The notes beneath the pieces are model-generated. The model did not search any database. It was given only the letters and a program-made list of their open reading frames with translations, and was not told the DNA's origin. A stretch of DNA of 20,821 nucleotides, taken from positions 1-20,821 of the IMG/VR virus record IMGVR_UViG_3300028794_000021; one strand, 5' to 3'. A program made the position numbers and the translations under genes. Positions 14,971 through 20,821 of the stretch are shown piece by piece. Numbering within the stretch: position 1 is the first letter of the stretch; the number at the start of each line of letters is the position of its first letter. The DNA comes from a virus.

Positions 14971-15914
14971 ATAATTGTTTGAAGCAACTGTGAAGCTGCT
15001 GTCGGTGAATAATCTCTCGTAAAGTCTGAGATGTCTTTACAACCTGTAGATTCAGGTATATAAATTTTAGGATAAGGGTACCACTCTCCACGATGTTTCA
15101 TATCATTATCAAACAATACTACCTTCTTCTTATACTTACTGTCAGCCCAATTAAAGAATGATTCAGGCATAGGGGTATTCTCAGACCTGGGACTTACTGC
15201 ATCATATCCAAAAGATCTCAACGTCATTACATCTTTACGGCTCTTGGTAATTACCAAAGTATCAGTACTATAAGTGAGTTGTTCAATCCCATGAACATGA
15301 TGTTCCTGCAAGTCATGCCTGAATTTCTTACCCTTTTCCTTCTGTGGAAAATAGAGTTGGTATTTATCATATACCCTATAAACAAAAGAGAGCCCCATAG
15401 GAAATACGGGAACTCTCTGTGATGGGGTTAGCCAATAACAATATAAGGAAGATGTTTTGTACTGCTCAAGAATAGATTTAGAAATATTGAATTGATTCCA
15501 CCAGTTGAGATCTGCTGCTGTGAAGAGACGGGGGCGGATACGTATATCTGCATCACTTCTCATTACAGGTTTAGCCCTCACTACTTTACCTCTCTTCTCT
15601 ACGCCAGGCCCTAATCCAAAATCTGACATTATCCTACCTAATACCTCAGACCTGCTTGTATATCCAAACATCAGTTTAATGAGTTTGAATACATCGCCAC
15701 TGTCACCCATATTTCCGGAATCTTTCCACATGAATTCCCGGTTCAGCTTCTTACAGGGATACAATCCAAATGAAGGGGTTTCATCCCCTTCACGGATTGG
15801 TGAACTGTAGTTCAATCTTATCTCGGGTTCAAATTCCAAATAGTGACAGTACAAAGTGTATTCGTCAATGTGCTGCAGAAGAATATCTTCATCAGCAAGG
15901 AATCCTAATATCAT
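14967..15914 (-). CDS. DnaG-type primase (TOPRIM)
   Basis: The 315-aa protein resembles phage DnaG-like primases. The N-terminus has the short form of the primase core (YSSPIREGDETPSFGLY at about 36-52, then FMWKDSG...GDVFKLIKLMFG), without a C4 zinc ribbon. A TOPRIM domain follows (about 219-276), with LVITKSRKDVMTLRSFGYDAV and KVVLFDNDMKHRG, where Asp269 and Asp271 form the DxD. The Glu of the usual EGxxD motif is replaced, the equivalent stretch being Lys224-Ser-Arg-Lys-Asp228. GCKDISDF near the C-terminus matches the KDxSD signature seen after TOPRIM in phage primases. It would make RNA primers for the helicase encoded upstream. It is short compared with bacterial DnaG (about 580 aa) and has no helicase-binding domain. 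Confidence 0.8.
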   Translation of the reverse strand: MILGFLADEDILLQHIDEYTLYCHYLEFEPEIRLNYSSPIREGDETPSFGLYPCKKLNREFMWKDSGNMGDSGDVFKLIKLMFGYTSRSEVLGRIMSDFGLGPGVEKRGKVVRAKPVMRSDADIRIRPRLFTAADLNWWNQFNISKSILEQYKTSSLYCYWLTPSQRVPVFPMGLSFVYRVYDKYQLYFPQKEKGKKFRHDLQEHHVHGIEQLTYSTDTLVITKSRKDVMTLRSFGYDAVSPRSENTPMPESFFNWADSKYKKKVVLFDNDMKHRGEWYPYPKIYIPESTGCKDISDFTRDYSPTAASQLLQTII

Positions 15915-15938
15915 GGGTCAGGGGTTTAAGAGAATCGG

Positions 15939-16655
15939 CTATTGTGGTGCAAACGGGTTGCTCTCTGCAACCGGGGCGGCAACCTTCTGCTCAGCAGTAT
16001 CTTTTGATACCGGTGCAGAACTATCCAGGCCATTATCAATTTCCCATTTACTGAACTTCACCTTGCTTTGGTCTTCTGGCACACTCATTGGTTCAATAAA
16101 CGGGTTATCAGTAATAAAGCGGGAAGGTAGTGTAGCATAATGCTTATCCTTACTCTGACGGATTAACTTTAACCTTACAGGATTGGTTACATCATTAATA
16201 AATGGCTTCATCAGTTCAGCAAAACGCTTAATGATGTTAGTATAGATCTTTGAAATAACATCCTGGTCAAGAATACGGGATTCATAAGATGCTGCATCAA
16301 TAATACCAGTGTTGGCATATTGTACATCCATAGTATCCAAATCAATCTGGTCAGCTACCACGAACTGTTCAAGGATCTGGCCAAGTTGTTTATGCAGAGA
16401 AGTAAAATCACCTGCAACACGGTTGATCTTTTGTTCAATCGTAAACTCAGGCTTATTTGGTAACATAGGCTGAAATACGAACAACCTTGTACCGGTAGTG
16501 TCTTCATTTGTACGGGCAGTCAATGATTGCTCGAACACACTTTTCTTAACGGTTTCTTTGCCGGCCTGAGCAAACTCAAGTTCCAGGGTGCCTTTTTCAT
16601 TGATGTTGATAGACTTGAAAACTACATTGGGATTAATGCCAATACCAATTGCCAT
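15939..16655 (-). CDS. 238-aa hypothetical protein, candidate ssDNA-binding or replication accessory factor
   Basis: ATG 16655 (MAIGIGINPNVVFKS) is preferred over an in-frame start at 16745, whose extra 30 residues read like untranslated leader. The protein has a beta-rich N-terminal half (VFKSININEKGTLELEFAQ, TRLFVFQPML), a helical middle (VAGDFTSLHKQLGQILEQFV) and a disordered Ala/Pro/Ser tail ending NPFAPQ. A folded domain plus a flexible tail with a short C-terminal peptide is reminiscent of SSB-type proteins, although the tip lacks the acidic DDDIPF pattern. It lies directly upstream of the primase. I recognise no defined family; the role is inferred from layout. Confidence 0.72.
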   Translation of the reverse strand: MAIGIGINPNVVFKSININEKGTLELEFAQAGKETVKKSVFEQSLTARTNEDTTGTRLFVFQPMLPNKPEFTIEQKINRVAGDFTSLHKQLGQILEQFVVADQIDLDTMDVQYANTGIIDAASYESRILDQDVISKIYTNIIKRFAELMKPFINDVTNPVRLKLIRQSKDKHYATLPSRFITDNPFIEPMSVPEDQSKVKFSKWEIDNGLDSSAPVSKDTAEQKVAAPVAESNPFAPQ

Positions 16656-16754
16656 AATAGAGAAATTTAAGGTAGATAAAAATGGGATGCAGAGAGAATA
16701 CCCTACACCCACGGAAGAAAATGAAAGGTAGGAAGTTGCTACCATTTCAGGAAA

Positions 16755-17501
16755 TTATTCTGTCTCAGCGGTACCAAATTCTCTTGCTTCTGCCAAAGAA
16801 TTAATCTCTTTTACAGGTTCGGTTGCTGGTTGAGCTGCATTAACTACTTCTGCTGGTAGAAAAGCGTAGAACTCAGGTTTTTCACGGCGCTGAGTAGATA
16901 CTGTTCCCTTGTCTTTACCACGGCTCACTTTCTTAGGGATATAAACTACATCACGCGGCGCAGTCCATGGCTCACCTGTAGCTGGATTAGCTACAAGTAA
17001 CATATCCACGAAGTCAAGCCCTTCAACTGCAGGTGAATCTTCTGCACCTTCTTTACCTGTAACTGCACTTTTAGCAAAGGTTAAACCATAGATTTCTTCA
17101 ATGGCCGGAATAAGTTCTTCTGTACCAAAGCTTTTACTCCCCTGGTCAATAACACTTGACTTAGGTTTACCATCTTCTTCATAAACAGTTGAACCAAACA
17201 GGTCAACTTTAGGAAGAGATTTCTGGGCTGGGGAAATAATTAAGATGCGTTTACCTGCTTGGAACTGTGGAAATAGTTGAGTGTCAATCACATCAAAACC
17301 ATTACCTGTCACAGCAGAATCTTTGGCTGCATATTCCAATCCAAACTTTTCTACAAGTTCAAGAGATGGGTATACACTACCGTCACGGAATACACGGATA
17401 GCTAATCCTTCCGGGTTACGTTGTTTACGGGGGCCGCCTGTGCGTGCCACTGTCTTTTCTGCTACATCAGCAATAGTGATGTTCTGTAAGAAATCTAACA
17501 T
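16755..17501 (-). CDS. 248-aa hypothetical protein of the replication module
   Basis: The protein starts at ATG 17501 with MLDFLQNITIADVAEKTVAR, a basic patch (GGPRKQRNPEG) and a beta-rich core (LAIRVFRDGSVYPSLELVEKF, then FQAGKRILIISPAQKSLPKVD). A long Ala/Glu/Pro-rich, probably unstructured tail ends in acidic residues (EFGTAETE). I recall similar proteins with an AIRVFRDGSVYPS-like block among Bacteroidota phages without known function. The acidic disordered tail and abundance-type composition would suit a DNA-binding or scaffold-like replication protein. It forms a pair with the 238-aa gene, separated by a 99-base leader. Confidence 0.72.
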   Translation of the reverse strand: MLDFLQNITIADVAEKTVARTGGPRKQRNPEGLAIRVFRDGSVYPSLELVEKFGLEYAAKDSAVTGNGFDVIDTQLFPQFQAGKRILIISPAQKSLPKVDLFGSTVYEEDGKPKSSVIDQGSKSFGTEELIPAIEEIYGLTFAKSAVTGKEGAEDSPAVEGLDFVDMLLVANPATGEPWTAPRDVVYIPKKVSRGKDKGTVSTQRREKPEFYAFLPAEVVNAAQPATEPVKEINSLAEAREFGTAETE

Positions 17502-17528
17502 AATTATAGTTGATTTATAAATCCGGGT

Positions 17529-17786
17529 TTAATAGCCAAGTTCTCTCCACTTAGCAATTGCTGTATTTCTATCTAATTCGATTGTTCCAAATGAAATTGC
17601 TTTATTGCGTCTGCTTCTTACAAGATCATAATGAGGTAAACCTTTATTAGATTTTTGAAACCAGCTTCTTTTCATTCCAATTTTATCAGCCATAGTATGC
17701 AACTCCTCAAGAGTATCCGCAAACATATGACAACTGGGCCCCAATCTCCAGACATAATCTACAAGAGAATCCACATATACAGCCAT
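17529..17786 (-). CDS. DUF4031-family protein
   Basis: This 85-aa protein matches the small DUF4031 family: an N-terminal MAVYVDSLVDYVWRLGPSCH, then MFADTLEELHTMADKIGM, the block RSWFQKSNKGLPHYDL and a C-terminal RRNKAISFGTIELDR. The order V-YVD, H-ADT-EELH-A, SWFQ, PHYD, R---A is characteristic. The biochemical role is unknown. Such genes occur in phages and bacteria near DNA and nucleotide metabolism genes. It lies 2 bases after the pyrophosphohydrolase stop and is surely co-transcribed with it. Confidence 0.8.
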   Translation of the reverse strand: MAVYVDSLVDYVWRLGPSCHMFADTLEELHTMADKIGMKRSWFQKSNKGLPHYDLVRSRRNKAISFGTIELDRNTAIAKWRELGY

Positions 17787-17788
17787 TA

Positions 17789-18355
17789 TTATGGATTTAG
17801 TGAAAGCTGTACTTTCTTGTGGTCATGGGGTTTGATAACCTTACCAGAAGAATTAGTAAGTACAAATGTGTTGGGATTTATTCCGAGTATTTGATATTTT
17901 TCTTCCTTAGGTATACTTTGAATAGTTTGTTCAGCATGTAACCAAGAATTATGAGCTTTACTCATATTATTCTGATGAACCAGATCAAACTCTCTGTCGA
18001 ATATCTCATGCATTCCTGCAGTGATAATCTTTCCATTGAGAACGTATTGAAGATCACAGAGGGCATCAAGCTCTTCAAGCTGGTTTACATTATCACCATC
18101 AGGCGAATCATATAATATTCCAGCAACTTCAGGATCATCTGAGAAAACTGAAGTAGTTTCCCGTTCCCAAGGCTCAATACAGAGATTTACAAAAGTCTCC
18201 ATGCAATCAGAAGCCTTAGCAAGCTCTTCTAACTCCTCAAACAGCAGCTTAATCCTCAATTGCCTTACCTGTAATGGTTCAAACTCAGTGAGATTACCTA
18301 CTGGGTGGTTGAAGACCTGATGAAATTCTTGTACTTGTTCTAAAGATTTATTCAT
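17789..18355 (-). CDS. All-alpha NTP pyrophosphohydrolase (MazG / PRA-PH-like)
   Basis: The 188-aa protein shows the family layout: an N-terminal QVQEFHQVFNHPVG, the metal-binding helix LRIKLLFEELEEL (Glu40, 41, 43, 44) and the second acidic helix EELDALCDLQYVLNGKI (Glu94, Glu95, Asp97, Asp101). Then comes the substrate-side block FDLVHQNNMSKAHNS and, near the end, the short GKVIKPHDH motif typical of DR2231-like dUTP/NTP pyrophosphatases. It should hydrolyse a (d)NTP to the monophosphate and pyrophosphate. In phages such enzymes keep dUTP or alarmone levels low or adjust the dNTP pool. The catalytic residues look intact. An insertion of about 45 residues between the two acidic helices is longer than in compact members. 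Confidence 0.82.
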   Translation of the reverse strand: MNKSLEQVQEFHQVFNHPVGNLTEFEPLQVRQLRIKLLFEELEELAKASDCMETFVNLCIEPWERETTSVFSDDPEVAGILYDSPDGDNVNQLEELDALCDLQYVLNGKIITAGMHEIFDREFDLVHQNNMSKAHNSWLHAEQTIQSIPKEEKYQILGINPNTFVLTNSSGKVIKPHDHKKVQLSLNP

Positions 18356-18357
18356 AT

Positions 18358-18672
18358 CTAATTGTCCAATAAAGCAGGACTATCTTTTATGGTTTCTATA
18401 TATTCCCATATACCCGAATTTCCAAGGAGAGGATATTCGCAATTAGTCCCATGAGTAAATATATTTTCAACATTGTCAAGTAGATTGCAGATTAAAAGTT
18501 CTTCCGGTGTTAGGCCATTCCAATTTAAATCTTTTAATTTACCTTTTATAGAAAGCAATATAGTTACAATAGATTTTAACTTACGCTGGCAATGGCAAAT
18601 TCTTAAATAACCTGTAAGAAAATGGTTAATTGAATTCCACTGTTTATCATACTCAGGGGGTATTGCTGCCAT
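18358..18672 (-). CDS. 104-aa hypothetical protein
   Basis: ATG 18672 (MAAIPPEYDKQWNSIN) begins 2 bases after the stop of the previous gene, and the stop lies 2 bases before the pyrophosphohydrolase ATG, a tight operon spacing. The protein is helical by composition (LTGYLRICHCQRKLKSIVTILLSI, LTPEELLICNLLDNVENIF) with Cys/His residues scattered but no regular zinc pattern. I recognise no family. Confidence 0.62.
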   Translation of the reverse strand: MAAIPPEYDKQWNSINHFLTGYLRICHCQRKLKSIVTILLSIKGKLKDLNWNGLTPEELLICNLLDNVENIFTHGTNCEYPLLGNSGIWEYIETIKDSPALLDN

Positions 18673-18674
18673 AT

Positions 18675-18875
18675 TTAAAAAGATTGTACAATTTCCAATT
18701 CTACAAGAATTTCTCTAATGTAAGGAGAGGGGTCAGCTAAATTTCTACCACCTATCTGGTTATAGATTTTCTTAGTAGGTACCCACATATAATAAAGCCT
18801 GTTCACAGCATCTATGTAAACAACAGTACCACCATCACGATACCTGTCTTGTTCAATTACTTTAACTTTTTCCAT
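18675..18875 (-). CDS. 66-aa hypothetical protein
   Basis: The start at ATG 18875 (MEKVKVIEQDRYRDGG) overlaps the stop of the Sak4-like gene by one base (TAATG) and is preferred over an in-frame ATG at 18926 lying inside that gene. The protein is a small, probably beta-sheet protein (GGTVVYIDAVNRLYYMWVPT) with a C-terminal helix (SPYIREILVELEIV). I recognise no family. Confidence 0.6.
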   Translation of the reverse strand: MEKVKVIEQDRYRDGGTVVYIDAVNRLYYMWVPTKKIYNQIGGRNLADPSPYIREILVELEIVQSF

Positions 18876-19663
18876 TATTCTGCTGTTGAAGATTGAGGGA
18901 ATACATCGGGGTAAATTACAGACCAATCAAATTGTATGTCTTTACCGGCAAGATACTTTTGCCTGGCACCCATTACTGCACCATCATAAGTTTGAAATGA
19001 AACACGAAGCTCCCCTTTAGGGGTTCTATACATGTAACCTATTGCATCAGCTTTTCCGCAGACGATAGAAGATAGCTTACCAGTAAGTGAAATATCATTC
19101 ACTTTAACCTCAGTTCCTTCCTTAGTAGCTATGAGCTTTTCTTTAACGTGTACAATGAGAATTAGATATGGGGTAATAGCCGAGTAAGCTTCAATTACAT
19201 CCTTTACACCCTCCCTCAAATAGTAATAACCTCCACCATTTGGTAGTTCAAGTACTGAACGGCCCTTGAAATTCTTACCCATTGTACCTTCCTTGTACTT
19301 TACAGTTTCAGATATTTCTGCCATATCTTCTACAGCATCAAGTGTATCAATAGCTACAAATTGATAAGGGAAAGCTTCCATCCCTTTCTTACCGGTAGCG
19401 GTACGTTTAATACCTTCAGAGGTTATTAACGTAGGTACATACATGACCTGTGCCATATTATCTACCTTCATTGCGGTGGTTTCATAAGTATCGGTACCAT
19501 GAGGCTGTTCAGTATCAACTATTAAGCAATCAGCCATCTTAGCTAATTCTGTAAGTTGCTCTGTTTTCCCCGTTTTTGGAAGAGAATATAGTACCAGAAT
19601 CTTGGGCCCTATCCTGGTAGCCTTTACTGGGTTTTCCCTTGTGGGGAGCTGAATTGTTGACAT
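18875..19663 (-). CDS. Sak4-like RecA-fold ATPase (AAA_24 type)
   Basis: The 262-aa protein carries a P-loop in the form LYSLPKTGKTEQL (residues 25-37, the first Gly of the Walker A motif replaced by Ser), then CLIVDTEQPHG and a Walker B FVAIDTLDAV (Asp106). Downstream it has LILIVHVKEK (a sensor-like strand ending in polar residues) and CGKADAIGYMYR. This is the order of phage Sak4/AAA_24 proteins, single-strand annealing-linked RecA paralogues that act with an SSB in phage recombination and replication. ATG 19663 gives the usual short N-terminus. It overlaps the helicase stop by 40 bases and the next small gene by one. Confidence 0.82.
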   Translation of the reverse strand: MSTIQLPTRENPVKATRIGPKILVLYSLPKTGKTEQLTELAKMADCLIVDTEQPHGTDTYETTAMKVDNMAQVMYVPTLITSEGIKRTATGKKGMEAFPYQFVAIDTLDAVEDMAEISETVKYKEGTMGKNFKGRSVLELPNGGGYYYLREGVKDVIEAYSAITPYLILIVHVKEKLIATKEGTEVKVNDISLTGKLSSIVCGKADAIGYMYRTPKGELRVSFQTYDGAVMGARQKYLAGKDIQFDWSVIYPDVFPQSSTAE

Positions 19664-20821
19664 ACGTTTTCTATACGTTTAGCTTCTGTGATGAAATAAT
19701 TTATAGCTGGTTGATTATCTGTACCATAAGCTGTGGGAAGTGGAATATCATAGAACATTCCTGAAAGTGGATTCATAAAGAGGGGCATCCAGCGGTCTGC
19801 CGGCCCATAGCGATTCTTCATTAAAAACAGGGCAATGAAATACTGTCCAATATCTTCAAGATGGTAACCATTGAAAGTCTTCAGATTGTACTGAATAGGT
19901 TTAACCATACCAAACACTGCATCAGCATCGCGATAAGTATAACTACTATCTCCGAAGTCTAACCTCTGAGGTGCTATAGCGGTTTCAGATTTCTTCTGTT
20001 CCCGATAAGCTGACATCATTGATGTGGAAAACTGCTGGATCTGAATAAGGGTTGTGTTAAAGATATTGCGTAATTGCACTGAATACATAGACCAACGATC
20101 CATAATCTGCTTAGTGGTAGTAGCACCCCCTTCAACATTAATCAATGCTAAGTGATCTACAATTACTACTGTCATAGCTAATGGATCATTAGCTTTAAAT
20201 CCACGTATCATTCCTTTCTTCTTACCTTCTTTTGGTGTATCACGAATTACAGTACCAATCTTTTCATAGTGCTCCTCAACCAGCTTATTAAGCATACCTG
20301 TAGGATGCAGCATGTGGTCTATCAACACCATATCCCCCATCATTTCTTCAATCACACCATAGGCTCTCATTACTAATTTGAGATGCTCAGGTTCAAGAAG
20401 TAATCCTGGGATACGTCCCATAATATAGTCAGTGGATAAGTCAATATTATAGATAGTCTTAACCCACTGGCATACCCACTTTGCTTTCTTCTCAGCAGCA
20501 GACAGTTCAAATGAGAAGTACTTGATGTAGAGCTTGATACCTTTCTTCTTAGCAGATCTCCAAAGAGAATACAGATACATGAAATCAGCAATTGTAGTTT
20601 TACCAACCCCGCTGTCGGCACCTATTAAATAGTATCGGCCACGGTGAGTCCCGTGAATATGATTATTGATAACTTTTAACCCATTATCAAACCCCTCATT
20701 CATTCCAGACATACCACGTTTAACCTGGGCCATAAAACTATTATCCTCTTCCTGTTTATCCCATTGAGCTTCGAGTTCTTCCCATTCTACTTCTTCATCA
20801 GGTATTTGCCAGATAACTTTA
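19624..20821 (-). CDS. DnaB-type replicative helicase ATPase domain (partial, runs off the window)
   Basis: The RecA-fold domain of a SF4 helicase is clear: Walker A IGADSGVGKTT (38-47 counted from ATG 20733), FSFELSAAEKKAK (H1a-like), Walker B VVIVDHLALI (Asp193), IQQFS and QRLDFGDSSYTYRDADAVFGMVK, and an arginine-finger-like LMKNRYGPADRW. It would unwind DNA at the fork together with the primase. ATG 20733 is the first start visible, but the frame stays open for another 29 codons to the window edge and reads as a plausible acidic segment (EEVEWEELEAQW). The real start therefore probably lies outside. If 20733 is the start, the protein has 369 aa and essentially no N-terminal domain. Confidence 0.85.
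   Translation of the reverse strand, partial: KVIWQIPDEEVEWEELEAQWDKQEEDNSFMAQVKRGMSGMNEGFDNGLKVINNHIHGTHRGRYYLIGADSGVGKTTIADFMYLYSLWRSAKKKGIKLYIKYFSFELSAAEKKAKWVCQWVKTIYNIDLSTDYIMGRIPGLLLEPEHLKLVMRAYGVIEEMMGDMVLIDHMLHPTGMLNKLVEEHYEKIGTVIRDTPKEGKKKGMIRGFKANDPLAMTVVIVDHLALINVEGGATTTKQIMDRWSMYSVQLRNIFNTTLIQIQQFSTSMMSAYREQKKSETAIAPQRLDFGDSSYTYRDADAVFGMVKPIQYNLKTFNGYHLEDIGQYFIALFLMKNRYGPADRWMPLFMNPLSGMFYDIPLPTAYGTDNQPAINYFITEAKRIENVCQQFSSPQGKTQ

Noticed and set aside
16727-16743. Hairpin GGTAG/CTACC after the 248-aa gene as terminator
   Set aside because: The stem is only 5 bp and is followed by an interrupted T stretch (TTTCATTTT); it is too weak to call, though mentioned as possible leader structure.
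1-20821. CRISPR array, tRNA genes, integrase or attachment sites
   Set aside because: No regularly spaced repeats, no cloverleaf-forming gaps (the intergenic gaps are too short), and no integrase motif were found.

Overview
The window is a 20.8 kb piece of an AT-rich genome of a tailed double-stranded DNA phage that probably infects a member of the Bacteroidota. The host is inferred from three things: Bacteroidota-style export signals whose cleavage site is followed by Gln (AFSQ, YSQ, FGQ), a near absence of Shine-Dalgarno sequences with A/T-rich start contexts, and gene types common in Bacteroidota phages. These are inferences from motifs, since no search could be run. No tRNA, CRISPR array, IS element or integrase was seen, and no gap between genes exceeds 300 bases.

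Plus strand, 1-7300: the end of the late module. It begins with the tail of an unidentified protein and a 72-aa protein. Then come a 1015-aa tail-fibre-like protein, a SASA/SGNH carbohydrate esterase and a 44-aa peptide, all three starting with an export signal. Next are a Pro-rich 32-aa ORF and a four-helix membrane protein. The lysis cassette follows: two small holin-like membrane proteins, a putative unimolecular spanin, a Cys-rich zinc-ribbon-like protein and a GH19 (chitinase-fold) endolysin. Genes from 5289 to 7300 are packed with 1-4 base overlaps.

Minus strand, 20821-7976: the early/replication module, read toward the late module. In transcription order it holds a DnaB-type helicase ATPase cut by the window edge, a Sak4-like RecA-fold ATPase, two small unknown genes, an all-alpha NTP pyrophosphohydrolase, a DUF4031 protein, two unknown proteins of 248 and 238 aa, a DnaG/TOPRIM primase, two small unknowns, rIIA and rIIB homologues, an HNH protein, a winged-helix protein, a 5'-3' flap exonuclease, a 178-aa unknown and two small unknowns. 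It ends at a clear intrinsic terminator (7963-7991). A homing-type HNH endonuclease (7270-7905) lies between this terminator and the endolysin and overlaps the endolysin 3' end tail to tail. No DNA polymerase or virion-packaging gene is in the window.

The helicase, primase, exonuclease, Sak4-like ATPase and possibly the 238/248-aa pair look like a replication-recombination set. The pyrophosphohydrolase would adjust nucleotide pools, and rIIAB is a likely host-interaction or exclusion-resistance pair. The two strongest unexplained signals are the run of exported-looking tail-fibre genes and a heavily over-represented DNA motif, TCTGCTG (extended forms TCTGCAGCAGATAA and CTGCTGGTGA). That motif is scattered over the early half in several reading frames and on both strands.
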